Below, one piece after another: positions 45,103 through 54,985 of a DNA stretch of 64,000 nt. The DNA comes from Shewanella psychrotolerans. GTDB lineage: Bacteria; Pseudomonadota; Gammaproteobacteria; Enterobacterales; Shewanellaceae. The position numbers and the translations under genes were made by a program. Positions within the stretch are counted from its first letter, which is position 1, and each line of letters begins with the position of its first letter. Location: NCBI RefSeq assembly GCF_019457595.1, contig NZ_CP080419.1:1860001-1924000 (forward strand), written 5' to 3'. The notes under the pieces were generated by a model that was given only the letters and a program-made list of their open reading frames with translations, was not told the DNA's origin and searched no databases.

Positions 45103-46248
45103 GTGACACCGATTATGGATGAGGGACGAGGCATGTTAGCAAATAGACCTGAAAATATTGTCGATAAATACCGAGACGATAGCATTGAGACACTTGAAAC
45201 CATTGGCCAATTTTTAGCGGTTCACGGCGGTGCTTGCAGCGATGGTGAGAGTGTCAGTATTGGTGGTCGAGCTTCACTTGAAAACAGTGAGGCTACTCAT
45301 TCAAATAACGCTCAAGAAGTGTTGAATTCAGATGGTCTAAATAATCAGTTTTTAAATACATTAGCCAATGTGATTAACCATGTGAATGAGGCTATTTTTG
45401 TCATCAATCAAGATGGCATTTTTGAGATGCTCAATCCAATGGCGATTAAGTTATTTGGCGCTTCAAGAGAGACCTTAGTTGGTCAGCATTGGTGTGATTT
45501 TCTCGGTAATCAGTCTAAAGATGAGTATTTATCCTTACTACTGCAATGGAAAAAACGTCAAGATCACATTGGTAATCATGGGCCTAAAGAGGTGGTGGTT
45601 CACCGTGCTGATAGCTTGATGTTAGATGTGGATCTATCGTTATCTTACTTACCCGTTGAGCAAACAGGCCACAGCCCAATGTATATCGGGGTGATGCACA
45701 ACTTAACCAACCATAAAGCCGAATATCAAGCGTTAAGACGTCAAGCGCGCACCGATAGGTTGACAGGTTTGGCTAATCGTCATGCATTTGATGAAGAGAT
45801 GCAGCGTTGTTGGATTGATTGTATTAATGCTCAGCAGCCACTCAGCTTAGTCATTATAGATGTAGACTATTTTAAATTATTTAACGACAGATATGGCCAT
45901 GTAAATGGTGATGTTTGTTTGCAAAAAATTGCTGATGTGATTGATAAAGCCCTACCATCGAGGCTGTGTCTAGCTTCACGTTATGGCGGGGAAGAGTTTG
46001 CGTTAATTTTACCTAATTGTGATTCTGCAGCGGCAGAGTTGACGGCTAAGCGGGTTCAAAAGGCGATTAATCAACTGTCGTTCACCGACTTAGGCTTGCA
46101 TCCGTCGGTTAGAATTAGTGTTAGCCAAGGCATTGCCGTAGAAACATTAGGTCAGTATCGCACGCCAACAGCGCTGCTTTGCGCGGCAGATACCGCGCTG
46201 TACCGCGCAAAGTCTGATGGTAGAAATAGAATCAATGTTAGCGTTTAA
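45103..46248 (+). CDS. PAS-GGDEF diguanylate cyclase
   Basis: About 381 residues from the GTG at 45103, which has AAGGTG upstream; GTG 45094 or ATG 45115 are alternatives. No membrane segment. A PAS domain covers about residues 85-210 (ANVINHVNEAIFVINQDGIFEMLNPMA, then the GQHWCDFLG segment). A GGDEF domain covers about 220-380, with DRLTGLANRHAFDE and the active site RYGGEEF. The usual RxxD inhibitory site upstream of GGEEF is absent (Ser and Cys at those places), so product inhibition at that site is not expected. It would make cyclic di-GMP in response to a signal at the PAS domain. Confidence 0.92.
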   Translation: MTPIMDEGRGMLANRPENIVDKYRDDSIETLETIGQFLAVHGGACSDGESVSIGGRASLENSEATHSNNAQEVLNSDGLNNQFLNTLANVINHVNEAIFVINQDGIFEMLNPMAIKLFGASRETLVGQHWCDFLGNQSKDEYLSLLLQWKKRQDHIGNHGPKEVVVHRADSLMLDVDLSLSYLPVEQTGHSPMYIGVMHNLTNHKAEYQALRRQARTDRLTGLANRHAFDEEMQRCWIDCINAQQPLSLVIIDVDYFKLFNDRYGHVNGDVCLQKIADVIDKALPSRLCLASRYGGEEFALILPNCDSAAAELTAKRVQKAINQLSFTDLGLHPSVRISVSQGIAVETLGQYRTPTALLCAADTALYRAKSDGRNRINVSV

Positions 46249-46362
46249 TGTGCTTGGTAAAATGTGCTATTGCCAGCTCGATAAACGCTAGAAACCGTCA
46301 CCATAGACGTTGTCGATAACGGAGCCGTTTTGCTCTGTTAAAGCAGCTAACACTGATCCGCA

Positions 46363-47697
46363 TTAACCGTGGCTGATAAACTGCTTATTTGCTTCAGTAT
46401 TTGTTGGCGCTGTTATTGTGCTTGCTACCGATAACATTGCACTGGTCAGTTGACTGAGTTGCGTGGCGCTAATGCTGTAGGGCGGCATAATATAGATAAG
46501 ATTAGCAAAAGGGCGCACCCACACACCAAGATCGACAAAGGCTTGCTGTAACTGGGCGGTATTCACCGCCTGGTGCATCTCTATCACCCCCACAGCGCCT
46601 AATACACGCACGGATTTTACTCCAACTAAGCTTGTTGCTGGGCTAAGCTCTGTGGTCATTTGCGCTTCGATTTGAGCAACCTGTGCTTGCCAATCATTCG
46701 TGGCAATTAGATCTAAACTGGCACTAGCAGCGGCGCACGCAAGCGGATTACCCATAAAGGTTGGGCCGTGCATAAATACACCAGATGGTGAATCGCTAAT
46801 GCCTTGGGCCACTTCGTCGCTGCAAAGCGTTGCCGCTAGTGAGATATAACCGCCGGTGAGGGCTTTACCCACACACAGGATATCGGCTTCAATACTGGCA
46901 TGCTCATAGGCGAACAGTTTACCTGTGCGGCCAAACCCTGTGGCAATTTCATCTAAGATCAGCAGGACATTGAACTCATCACATAGTGCTCGCAGTGCCT
47001 TGAGATAGTCAGCGCTGTAAAAGCGCATTCCCCCAGCACCTTGCATAATAGGTTCGATGATCACGGCGGCAATGGACTCATGCTGGTTTGTTAACATCTG
47101 CCTCATCGCGTTGAGATCATCTGGCTGCAACGGCTCGCCGAACGGCGTTTGCGGTGCATCGACAAAAAGTTGTTTAGTGACCGCATCACCAAACATGGTG
47201 TGCATGCCGCCCTCAGGATCACAAACGCTCATGGCGGCAAAAGTGTCGCCATGATAACCATGTTTGACCGTTAATATGCGCTGCTTGTTAGGTTGCTGAC
47301 GGCCTTGCCAATATTGCAGCGCCATTTTCATGGCGACTTCTACTGCGATAGAGCCTGAGTCGGCTAAGAATACCTTGGTCAAGTTAGCGCTGGTCATGGC
47401 CAGTAATTTTTTGCTGACCTCAATGGCTGGATGATGAGTGACACCGCCAAACATCACATGGCTAAGGGTTTGCAGTTGCGATTGCATCGCATTAACGATG
47501 TAAGGATGACTATAACCGTGGACACAGGCCCACCAAGAGCTGGTGCCATCAATAAGGCGTTTGCCATTGTCGAGAGTGAGTTCACAACCATCGGCGCTCA
47601 CCACGCCAAATGCAGGTAGCGCATGTGTCATGGACGTGTATGGATGCCAGATGTGTTGTCTGTCAAATTCGTAATCGATAGGGGTGATCGCGGTCAT
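46363..47697 (-). CDS. bioA: Adenosylmethionine-8-amino-7-oxononanoate aminotransferase BioA
   Basis: 444 residues, ATG with AAGGAG 7 bases upstream. Class III aminotransferase: HIWHPYTSM near the start and GTSSWWACVHGYSHP are characteristic of BioA, LLILDEIATGFGRTGK is the PLP-binding aspartate region, and GKALTGGYISL carries the PLP lysine. It converts KAPA to DAPA using SAM as amino donor. It is divergent from bioB, as in E. coli, with 150 bases between the two starts. Confidence 0.97.
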   Translation of the reverse strand: MTAITPIDYEFDRQHIWHPYTSMTHALPAFGVVSADGCELTLDNGKRLIDGTSSWWACVHGYSHPYIVNAMQSQLQTLSHVMFGGVTHHPAIEVSKKLLAMTSANLTKVFLADSGSIAVEVAMKMALQYWQGRQQPNKQRILTVKHGYHGDTFAAMSVCDPEGGMHTMFGDAVTKQLFVDAPQTPFGEPLQPDDLNAMRQMLTNQHESIAAVIIEPIMQGAGGMRFYSADYLKALRALCDEFNVLLILDEIATGFGRTGKLFAYEHASIEADILCVGKALTGGYISLAATLCSDEVAQGISDSPSGVFMHGPTFMGNPLACAAASASLDLIATNDWQAQVAQIEAQMTTELSPATSLVGVKSVRVLGAVGVIEMHQAVNTAQLQQAFVDLGVWVRPFANLIYIMPPYSISATQLSQLTSAMLSVASTITAPTNTEANKQFISHG

Positions 47698-47751
47698 CGC
47701 TTCTCCTTGGTCAATTTATAACCATTAGTCAACTTGGCTAACTGGTTGGCG

Positions 47752-47779
47752 TTGACAGGTTAAGACCTAAAGGTATGCT
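47752..47779 (+). promoter_or_regulatory. Candidate promoter of bioBFCD
   Basis: TTGACA (47752-47757) and TATGCT (47774-47779) with a 16-bp spacer, 68-96 bases before bioB. The -35 is part of an inverted repeat GTCAAC-N17-GTTGAC (47729-47757), which could be an operator. A textbook BirA site could not be confirmed. Confidence 0.5.
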
Positions 47780-47847
47780 AAGCAACATAAATGTCGATGT
47801 TTTAGATAAGTTCATCGTAATAATATTAACTGTAAGGGCCGTTATCC

Positions 47848-48900
47848 ATGTCTCAAATACCATTACGTCATGATTGGCAACGTGATGAAATCGAATCACT
47901 TTTTGCATTACCTATGAATGATTTGTTGTTTAAGGCCCACTCGATCCATCGCCAAGTTTATGATCCTAACGAAGTGCAGATCAGCCGTTTGTTGTCGATT
48001 AAAACGGGTGCTTGTCCTGAAGATTGCAAATATTGTCCCCAAAGTGCCCGTTATGACACAGGCCTAGAAAAAGAGCGTTTGATTGAAATTGACAAGGTAC
48101 TGACCGAGGCTCGCGCCGCTAAAGCCGCTGGAGCATCACGTTTTTGTATGGGCGCTGCGTGGCGTAATCCCCATGAACGAGATATGCCATATCTGAAAGA
48201 TATGGTGGCAGAAGTCAAAGCCATGGGGATGGAAACCTGTATGACCTTAGGCATGCTGTCACCATCGCAAGCGGAAGAGCTCGCTAGTGCAGGGCTTGAC
48301 TATTACAACCACAACTTAGATACCTCACCTGAATATTACGGCGATATCATCACCACGCGAACCTACCAAGATAGATTAGATACCTTGTCGAATGTGCGAG
48401 CGGCGGGCATGAAGGTTTGCTCTGGTGGGATTGTGGGGATGGGTGAACAGGCGACTGATCGCGCGGGCCTATTGCAGCAATTAGCTAATATGGAAAAGCA
48501 CCCTGATTCTTTACCTATCAATATGTTGGTTAAGGTGGCTGGTACACCGTTTGAAAAGCTTGATGATCTCGACCCACTTGAGTTTGTTCGCACCATTGCC
48601 GTCGCTCGTATCATTATGCCGTTATCGCGAGTACGTTTGTCTGCAGGACGCGAGAGCATGAGTGATGAGCTACAAGCCATGTGTTTCTTTGCTGGCGCTA
48701 ACTCTATTTTCTATGGCTGTAAGCTACTGACTACCAGTAATCCTGAAGAGAATGATGATATGGCACTCTTTAAACGCTTGGGGCTGCATCCAGAGCAGGG
48801 TAAAGCGGCGACCATTGAAGAGGATAAGGCGGTATTTGCCAAGGCTGAAGCGATTAAAGATAAGCAGACGCAGCCTTTTTATGATGCGGCTGCACTTTAG
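47848..48900 (+). CDS. bioB: Biotin synthase BioB
   Basis: 350 residues. The radical-SAM cluster motif CPEDCKYC is near residue 55 (CxxxCxxC), followed by RFCMGAAWR and [13 protein letters not shown]. The [2Fe-2S] ligands expected in the barrel, including Arg in RVRLSAGRE, are visible. BioB inserts sulfur into dethiobiotin. First gene of the bioB-F-C-D unit. Confidence 0.98.
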   Translation: MSQIPLRHDWQRDEIESLFALPMNDLLFKAHSIHRQVYDPNEVQISRLLSIKTGACPEDCKYCPQSARYDTGLEKERLIEIDKVLTEARAAKAAGASRFCMGAAWRNPHERDMPYLKDMVAEVKAMGMETCMTLGMLSPSQAEELASAGLDYYNHNLDTSPEYYGDIITTRTYQDRLDTLSNVRAAGMKVCSGGIVGMGEQATDRAGLLQQLANMEKHPDSLPINMLVKVAGTPFEKLDDLDPLEFVRTIAVARIIMPLSRVRLSAGRESMSDELQAMCFFAGANSIFYGCKLLTTSNPEENDDMALFKRLGLHPEQGKAATIEEDKAVFAKAEAIKDKQTQPFYDAAAL

Positions 48901-48927
48901 CGCCATTGCGATTAGATCATAAATAGA

Positions 48928-50085
48928 GTGAATGCCTTAAATCGTAAGATTGAACAGACGATGCAATCGGCTGCTGACGCGGGTCTCTTGCGTCAGCGCC
49001 GAATGATTTCAGCATCAACCGACGTTACTGAGCCTAATCAAATATGGTTTGGTGATAAGCCTTATATCAATTTCAGCAGCAATGATTATTTGGGCTTGAG
49101 TCAGTCGAGTCAGTTGATAGCGGCGATGGCTGAAGGGGCTAAACGCTTTGGAGTCGGCAGCGGCGCATCCCCATTAGTGACTGGCTATAGCGATGCCCAT
49201 CGGCAGTTAGAGCAAGCATTATGTGAAGCGACAGGACACGAAGCGGCGCTGCTGTTTTGTTCCGGTTTTAGTGCCAACAGCGCCTTGATGAAAACCCTTT
49301 TTGGTAAGCATGAACGTGTGGTTGCCGATAAGTTGGTTCATGCCTCCCTTATCGATGGCTTGCGTGAGAGTGGTGCCAGTTTAAAACGGTTTACTCACAA
49401 CGATATTGATGCCGCCACCGCAATGATTGCCCAGTACCAGCCACAAGCTGTCATCACCGAAAGTGTATTTAGCATGGATGGTGATTGTGCGCCATTAGCC
49501 GCACTTTTTAAGCAGTGTCAAGCATCTGAAGCTTGGTTAATTGTCGATGATGCCCACGGATTTGGTGTTTTACCTAACCAGCAAGCGTGTCGCGCCGATG
49601 CCAGTAATTGTGATGTCCAAATTGTGACGTTTGGTAAAGCGTTAGGTTGCCAAGGTGCAGCGGTGTTAGCTTCCCGTGCGTGTATTGATTTTCTGGTCGC
49701 CAATGCGCGCGATTACATCTATTCTACCGCGCTGTCGCCAGCCAGCGCTTATGTGGCATATAAAGCGACTCAGATGGTGATGCGATCTGCTGAGCTGTCA
49801 GGCAGTTTATCGGCTGTCATCAACTATTTTAAGCAGGCTTGTGAGCAAGCAGGTGTGCCATTAACGCCATCGGTTACGCCGATTCAACCTATTGTCGTCG
49901 GCGATCTTGATAAGCTGGAGTTGATTGCATCTCAGTTAAAAGCGCAGGGGTTATGGGTGGGAGCCATTCGGCCGCCGACAGTGCCTAAGGGCAGCGCACG
50001 GCTGAGGATCACGCTGAATATAAATCACAGCCAGTCACAGATTGATCATTTAGTTGCGACCTTAAGCCAAGTCTTTAGCGCCTAA
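48928..50085 (+). CDS. bioF: 8-amino-7-oxononanoate synthase BioF
   Basis: 385 residues, GTG start 27 bases after bioB. Alpha-oxoamine synthase: NFSSNDYLGLS near the start, GSGASPLVTGY, VDDAHGFGVLP for the PLP-contacting Asp and His, and TFGKALGCQGA with the PLP lysine. It condenses pimeloyl-ACP with alanine. Gene order and family agree fully. Confidence 0.97.
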   Translation: MNALNRKIEQTMQSAADAGLLRQRRMISASTDVTEPNQIWFGDKPYINFSSNDYLGLSQSSQLIAAMAEGAKRFGVGSGASPLVTGYSDAHRQLEQALCEATGHEAALLFCSGFSANSALMKTLFGKHERVVADKLVHASLIDGLRESGASLKRFTHNDIDAATAMIAQYQPQAVITESVFSMDGDCAPLAALFKQCQASEAWLIVDDAHGFGVLPNQQACRADASNCDVQIVTFGKALGCQGAAVLASRACIDFLVANARDYIYSTALSPASAYVAYKATQMVMRSAELSGSLSAVINYFKQACEQAGVPLTPSVTPIQPIVVGDLDKLELIASQLKAQGLWVGAIRPPTVPKGSARLRITLNINHSQSQIDHLVATLSQVFSA

Positions 50086-50113
50086 TTTTGCTGTAAACAG
50101 GAAATATTGCTTC

Positions 50114-50971
50114 GTGAGAAATGATCCAAAACACCCAGTAGTTGATGCCGAACATGGGGCCATAACGCTTTCGCATGTGGCTGCTATGCCCAATGAAAGT
50201 TATGCCAGCCACAATACGGCGCAAATCGCGCAGCAGTTTTCTCAAGCGGCTAACAAGTATCAATGTCACGATGTGTTGCAGCGTTTAACGGCGCAAAAGT
50301 TGCTCGATGAGATGACGCCATTGGGGCGATTATTAGATATTGGCTGTGGCCCTGGAACCGATTTTAATCGCGCCAATATTGAAAGCGTTATCGCCCTTGA
50401 TATTGCTCAGGGGATGTTAACGCGCATGGGGCAAACATTTGCGGATTATACCCCTTTATGTGCCGATGCCAGCGCTCTGCCGTTAGTTGATGGCAGTATT
50501 AATACTGTCTATTCCAATCTAGCCTTGCAGTGGTGCGTCGATCTGGGGGCTGTGATCGACGAAATAGCGCGTGTGCTGTGTGTTGACGGCGAATGTCATT
50601 TAGCCATTGTCACCGACGGCAGCCTTAGTCAATTACAGCATTTAGGCTTTAGAGTGAATGAGTTTAAACAAGCCGATGAGATCATGGGTTATTTTTCTGC
50701 TGCGGCGTGGCAGATCGAATGTCAGCAGCTCCAATCGATGACGGTTCATTTTGAGCAGTTGAAAGACTTGCTTTATTCCATCAAAGGTGTGGGCGCGTCG
50801 GTTAAGAGCTTAAGCGATAGTGATGATAGTGGTATCGAACACCGGTCAGCAAAACTTCGTGGTCGCCAAGACTGGTTAGCGATGCAGCAAAAAGCGGAGT
50901 TTATGCGAGAGCCCGCGGGTCTTCCGCTGACCTACGAGATCCTGTTTATTCGCGCAAAATTAAAAGGGTAG
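50114..50971 (+). CDS. bioC: Malonyl-ACP O-methyltransferase BioC
   Basis: 285 residues from the GTG at 50114; E. coli BioC is about 250, so a later start is possible. AQQFSQAANKYQCHDVLQ is the typical N-terminal BioC motif, and LLDIGCGPGTDF is SAM motif I. SNLALQWCVDL is the other BioC landmark. It methylates malonyl-ACP so that fatty-acid synthesis can build pimelate; the esterase BioH must be encoded elsewhere. The bioF-C-D order matches E. coli. Confidence 0.94.
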   Translation: MRNDPKHPVVDAEHGAITLSHVAAMPNESYASHNTAQIAQQFSQAANKYQCHDVLQRLTAQKLLDEMTPLGRLLDIGCGPGTDFNRANIESVIALDIAQGMLTRMGQTFADYTPLCADASALPLVDGSINTVYSNLALQWCVDLGAVIDEIARVLCVDGECHLAIVTDGSLSQLQHLGFRVNEFKQADEIMGYFSAAAWQIECQQLQSMTVHFEQLKDLLYSIKGVGASVKSLSDSDDSGIEHRSAKLRGRQDWLAMQQKAEFMREPAGLPLTYEILFIRAKLKG

Positions 50972-50979
50972 AGCATTAT

Positions 50980-51651
50980 ATGGTGTATTTTGTCGCAGGT
51001 ACCGATACTGATTGTGGTAAGACATTTATCGCCTCGGCGCTACTGCACAGCGCTAAGCAAACCGGCAGCACACTCGGAGTGAAACCGATCGCATCGGGGT
51101 GTGAGGTCACAGAACAAGGCCTGAGAAATAGTGATGCGTTGAGCTTAATTGCTCAGTCAACGCACAAATTAGCTTATCGTCAGGTTAATCCATTTGCTTT
51201 TGAGCCTGCGATTGCGCCTCACATTGCCGCTGAGCGGCTTGGGCTGTCATTAACACCGAGCGCTATTGCCGATCACCTAAACCAACTGCCGTTTAATCAG
51301 GTTGATTTTGCGCTAGTTGAGGGGGCAGGCGGCTGGCGTTTACCCTTGGGTGAGGGCAAGTTCCTCTCTGATGTGGTCAAACAGTTATCGTTTCCGGTTA
51401 TTTTAGTTGTTGGCGTGAAGCTTGGCAGTCTTAATCATGCCTTGTTAACCCAAGAAGCGATGTTAGCCGATGGTATACACATTGCCGGATGGGTGGCAAA
51501 CATGGTCGATCCCAATATGAGTTGTCCTCAAGAGAACCTAAACAGTCTTAACACCATGATGGCGAGTCCGTGTTTAGGTGTGGTTCCTTATTTACCTTCG
51601 ATGGATATCGCTAAGGCAGCGACTTATTTAAACTTAAATGCCTTGGTTTAA
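50980..51651 (+). CDS. bioD: Dethiobiotin synthetase BioD
   Basis: 223 residues. Walker A GTDTDCGKTF at the N-terminus, KPIASGC next (substrate lysine), then LVEGAGGWRLPL as the conserved Glu-Gly-Ala-Gly-Gly motif. It carboxylates and closes DAPA to dethiobiotin with ATP. Nine bases after bioC. Last gene of the unit; no clear terminator before htpX. Confidence 0.96.
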   Translation: MVYFVAGTDTDCGKTFIASALLHSAKQTGSTLGVKPIASGCEVTEQGLRNSDALSLIAQSTHKLAYRQVNPFAFEPAIAPHIAAERLGLSLTPSAIADHLNQLPFNQVDFALVEGAGGWRLPLGEGKFLSDVVKQLSFPVILVVGVKLGSLNHALLTQEAMLADGIHIAGWVANMVDPNMSCPQENLNSLNTMMASPCLGVVPYLPSMDIAKAATYLNLNALV

Positions 51652-51914
51652 GTCTGCTTAGGCTGCTCTTTTAATACTATTTCAGCGTTATTAACTAAGA
51701 TTCATCAACTATCTGTTTAACGCTAAGTGAAAATTAATATTGGCTTAATACTTGGTTCCTAGACTGCGTATCTATAATTAATCAGATGTATTTAAAGCTG
51801 AATTGGATCAGAAATACATTTTTTTACGTTTACCCCCTTGATATCTACCTTTTTGGACATATTATGTCATTAAGAAAGTAAATATGGCACAAAGGGTGTC
51901 TAACAGGAGCTCAA

Positions 51915-52778
51915 ATGAAGCGTATATTTTTATTGATTGCGACCAACATGGCGATTTTGCTAGTTGCTTCAATTGTGATGTCAATTCTAGGTGTAAACAC
52001 CTCAACCATGGGCGGCTTATTAGTATTTGCGGCGATCTTTGGTTTTGGCGGTGCATTTATTAGTTTGGCTATCTCAAAGTGGATGGCGAAAAAAACCATG
52101 GGCTGTGAAGTGATCACCACGCCTCGCGATAACACTGAACGTTGGTTACTTGAAACTGTTGCTCGTCAAGCGCAGCAAGCGGGCATCAAAATGCCTGAGG
52201 TTGCTATTTATCAATCTCCTGAGTTAAATGCATTTGCCACGGGGCCAAGTAAAGATAATGCATTGGTCGCAGTGAGCAGTGGCTTGCTTTACGGCATGAC
52301 ACAAGATGAGATTGAAGGTGTACTTGCTCACGAAGTTAGCCATGTCGCTAACGGTGACATGGTCACACTGACCTTGATCCAAGGTGTGGTTAACACCTTT
52401 GTTATCTTTGCCGCACGAGTGGTTGCTGGCATTATTAATAACTTTGTTGCCAGTAATGATGAAGAGGGTGAAGGCTTAGGCATGTTTGCCTATATGGCAG
52501 TGGTATTCGTTCTCGATATGTTGTTCGGCATTTTGGCATCCATGATTGTGGCTTACTTCTCTCGTGTTAGGGAGTTCAAGGCCGATGAAGGTGGCGCTAA
52601 ACTTGCGGGTAAGCATAAGATGATTGCCGCGTTAGATCGTCTCCGTCAAGGGCCTGAAACAGGGGCAATGCCTGCACAGATGGCAGCCTTTGGTATTAAT
52701 GGTAAGAAATCGATGGCCGAATTAATGATGAGCCATCCACCACTTGAAAAACGCATCGCCGCGTTAAAAGCACAGTAA
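51915..52778 (+). CDS. htpX: Membrane zinc protease HtpX
   Basis: 287 residues. Two N-terminal membrane helices (ILLVAST-like [21 protein letters not shown] and [20 protein letters not shown]), the zinc motif LAHEVSHV near residue 139, and [13 protein letters not shown] with the third zinc ligand. Two more hydrophobic segments follow the active site. The M48B protease works with FtsH on damaged inner-membrane proteins. The terminal [13 protein letters not shown] motif is conserved in the family. Confidence 0.97.
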   Translation: MKRIFLLIATNMAILLVASIVMSILGVNTSTMGGLLVFAAIFGFGGAFISLAISKWMAKKTMGCEVITTPRDNTERWLLETVARQAQQAGIKMPEVAIYQSPELNAFATGPSKDNALVAVSSGLLYGMTQDEIEGVLAHEVSHVANGDMVTLTLIQGVVNTFVIFAARVVAGIINNFVASNDEEGEGLGMFAYMAVVFVLDMLFGILASMIVAYFSRVREFKADEGGAKLAGKHKMIAALDRLRQGPETGAMPAQMAAFGINGKKSMAELMMSHPPLEKRIAALKAQ

Positions 52779-52796
52779 TTTACTACTCGTATTAAC

Positions 52797-52822
52797 AAAA
52801 GGGAGCATTAGCTCCCTTTTTT
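52797..52822 (+). terminator. Terminator after htpX
   Basis: AAAAGGGAGC / GCTCCCTTTT with an ATTA loop and further Ts, 18 bases after the stop. Confidence 0.92.
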
Positions 52823-53184
52823 GTGGGCATTATTCAGTAAATGATCATGCAGCCGCTATACTAATTAATCTGAGTTTGGATTAAGTGTTCGGCTAAAATT
52901 TGATGGATTAGCCGCTTGGACGTGATGGCATCTTAATCGCCACGCATTAACCAAGGTCTATTTATGCGTCAATGGCCAGTGTATTGGCATTGAGCACTAG
53001 GTTGCTAGATAGCTAAAGGGTTGTTTGAGATAGCTTTATTATCTTAAGTTTTGGTTATTAGCGTGAGTTGATGCTTCAAGTGATAGCGTAATGTGAATTT
53101 GTATCACTCAAACGTGACATAAGTCTACATTTGTAATGTTTTTGGGTGGTTGGACACTAGATATTTGATTAAGTGCACATTTTT
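52823..53184. other. Intergenic region between htpX and the cctA leader
   Basis: About 360 bases with no supported gene. A TGTGA...TCAC pair near 53091-53107 is one base too widely spaced for a CRP site. The promoter of cctA should lie in the right part. Confidence 0.5.
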
Positions 53185-53295
53185 ATGGAAAATCAAATGT
53201 TAGCATCTCGCGAATTAGAAAAGTTGCTAATTTGTATTTCCTTCGCTATTTTAAGCTTAGTTGTGCAATTTAGACACTGGCAAGATGAGTGGTAA
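53185..53295 (+). CDS. Possible 36-residue membrane micropeptide upstream of cctA
   Basis: ATG 53185 to TAA 53293, 36 codons. A charged head ([13 protein letters not shown]) is followed by one hydrophobic helix ([16 protein letters not shown]) and an aromatic/acidic tail (RHWQDEW). It ends 41 bases before cctA. No ribosome site is visible, so this may be chance. Confidence 0.35.
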   Translation: MENQMLASRELEKLLICISFAILSLVVQFRHWQDEW

Positions 53296-53336
53296 AAATA
53301 AACCTTCACTGTGCCAAACATAAAGAGGATATCATT

Positions 53337-53684
53337 GTGAGCAAGAAAATTATAAGTGCGTTATTTGGTGCAGGTCTAGCAGTATTAGCTTTATCTCCAG
53401 TTGCGATGGCTGAGCCACAAGAGCTTGCTGAGATGCATGCAGAAATGGAAGGTTGTGAAGCTTGTCATGCTGACGGCGAACCATCAGCTGATGGTGCTCA
53501 TGAGTTTGAGCAGTGCCAGAGTTGTCACGGCACACTAGCTGAAATGGACGCAGTACATAAGCCACATGATGGTAATTTAATGTGTGCAGATTGTCATGCT
53601 CCTCACGATTCAAATGTTGGTGACAAACCAACTTGTGATAGCTGCCATGACGATGGTCGTACTGCTGAGTCAACACTGAAGTAG
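53337..53684 (+). CDS. cctA: Small tetraheme periplasmic cytochrome c CctA (STC)
   Basis: 115 residues from the GTG at 53337 (GAGGATATCATT upstream). The signal peptide ends AMA at about residue 25. Four CxxCH heme sites: CEACH, CQSCH, CADCH and CDSCH, in about 90 mature residues. The segment [13 protein letters not shown] and the C-terminal [10 protein letters not shown] match S. oneidensis CctA closely from memory. It is an abundant periplasmic electron shuttle between CymA and terminal reductases under anaerobic conditions. A terminator follows, so it is transcribed alone. Confidence 0.96.
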   Translation: MSKKIISALFGAGLAVLALSPVAMAEPQELAEMHAEMEGCEACHADGEPSADGAHEFEQCQSCHGTLAEMDAVHKPHDGNLMCADCHAPHDSNVGDKPTCDSCHDDGRTAESTLK

Positions 53685-53720
53685 TCAGTATTGCTTAATC
53701 AGTTAATTGGCTAGTAAGAA

Positions 53721-53750
53721 AAAAACACCAGCGAAATGCTGGTGTTTTTT
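53721..53750 (+). terminator. Terminator after cctA
   Basis: AAAAACACCAGC / GCTGGTGTTTTT stem with GAAAT loop and trailing Ts, 37 bases after the stop. It may work in both directions. Confidence 0.92.
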
Positions 53751-54236
53751 ATTGTAAGCAATTGATATATTAGCTGTATATTCTATTGAGGCAAGGTCTT
53801 TAATTGCGCCTCGGTAATTGCTCCATGCGTTATCCTACCTCCTACCTCCTAAAATGCTTTGTCGTAAAGTGAATCGATGATTTATCCAGATGACTGTGGG
53901 TAGATTTGGGTATTGACTCGATAGATGCTCTAATTAAATTCTATGTAAATCAATTCTATAGGCCTTGATGGCTGCTGTGTATAAACATGAACCGGTTAAT
54001 GGCATGATAATGTGCTATTGGCTAATAATCACAATGTCTGTGCAAGCTAAGGGAGGTGGACGAACGCAGTAAATTATAGATGTTTTTCTAATTTTTAGAG
54101 CATAATCTAATAAATAACACGGTTAAAAATGGTCATTTTAGCGCTATTGGGTAGTTATTATTTGCTTCTATAGTTGTTATGATAAGCACAATTTAGATGG
54201 ATATAAGCTAATTGATAGCTACATGGAGTGAGCAGG
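53751..54236. other. Intergenic region upstream of the LuxR-type regulator
   Basis: About 480 AT-rich bases with no supported gene. A short CTACCTC doublet is near 53837. The region should hold the regulator's promoter. Confidence 0.5.
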
Positions 54237-54860
54237 ATGTTCAAAGTTATAAATTGGGTTGTGGTTTCTCGTTCGCAGTTATTAACGGATCTGTTGGAAA
54301 CCCGTTGGCCTCAGGAGTTTCTGGTCAAACTAGCCAAAGTGGCTCCTGAAAATGTTGAAACAACGATGAATGAGGGAAGCTATTCATTGGTTGTAATAGA
54401 CCTCTCAACGGTCGATGTGCAGCGTGCCTATCAGTTACAAAAACTGATAGAAAAACGATATTCGGCGCGAGTCGTCTTTTTACATTACCCTGAGAAAATT
54501 GATGCTAAGTTCCTCATTTCTCCTATCACTGCGGCAGTTTTCTATCGCAATACCACGCTTGAACAGATTGGAAAATCACTCGTTAGTGTCCTACGTGGTC
54601 AAACAGTGGTTCCTGAAGCCCTATTGTGCAATACAGATCAAGAGTTATTAGATGGAACAGACAATTTAACTATTCGAGAGCGAGAAGTGCTACAAGCTCT
54701 GCTTACTGGATGTACCAATATTGATATCGCTAATCAGTTATTTGTTAGCGAAAGTACAATTAAAACCCATTTATATCGTGTGTTTAAAAAGATAGGCGTA
54801 TCGAGTAGAGGTCAAGCCATTGCATGGGCACAAACGCACCTACATGCGGTGCAGCAGTGA
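54237..54860 (+). CDS. LuxR/CsgD-type transcriptional regulator
   Basis: 207 residues from the ATG at 54237, with GGAG 8 bases upstream; GTG 54228 is an alternative. The N-terminal 130 residues look like a receiver-type fold without the acidic phosphorylation pocket (VVIDLSTVDVQRAYQLQ in the expected place), as in CsgD. The C-terminal LuxR helix-turn-helix is clear: LTIREREVLQALLTG, then NIDIANQLFVSESTIKTHLYRVFKKIG. In Shewanella, relatives govern biofilm or adhesion genes. No target is adjacent, so the role is open. Confidence 0.88.
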   Translation: MFKVINWVVVSRSQLLTDLLETRWPQEFLVKLAKVAPENVETTMNEGSYSLVVIDLSTVDVQRAYQLQKLIEKRYSARVVFLHYPEKIDAKFLISPITAAVFYRNTTLEQIGKSLVSVLRGQTVVPEALLCNTDQELLDGTDNLTIREREVLQALLTGCTNIDIANQLFVSESTIKTHLYRVFKKIGVSSRGQAIAWAQTHLHAVQQ

Positions 54861-54985
54861 CCCCATTTAGATTCAACCGCTTATCTCTTTAATCCGTTGA
54901 TTGATCACAAATGATCAATTTGTGAGTATACTAGCTGCAATAGATATTTCATGAGCAGCGTAAGTTATTCCGAGAGGATTCTAAG

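Noticed and set aside
47715..47770. BirA operator between bioA and bioB
   Set aside because: Only TTGGCTAAC-N15-GGTTAAGAC could be aligned with the TTGTAAACC-N15-GGTTTACAA consensus, and too few bases match. The GTCAAC-N17-GTTGAC repeat is noted with the promoter instead.
51837..51862. Sigma-32 promoter of htpX
   Set aside because: CTTGAT followed by GGACATAT is only a partial match and the 12-base spacing is too short.
53091..53107. CRP site upstream of cctA
   Set aside because: TGTGA and TCAC are separated by 7 bases instead of 6.
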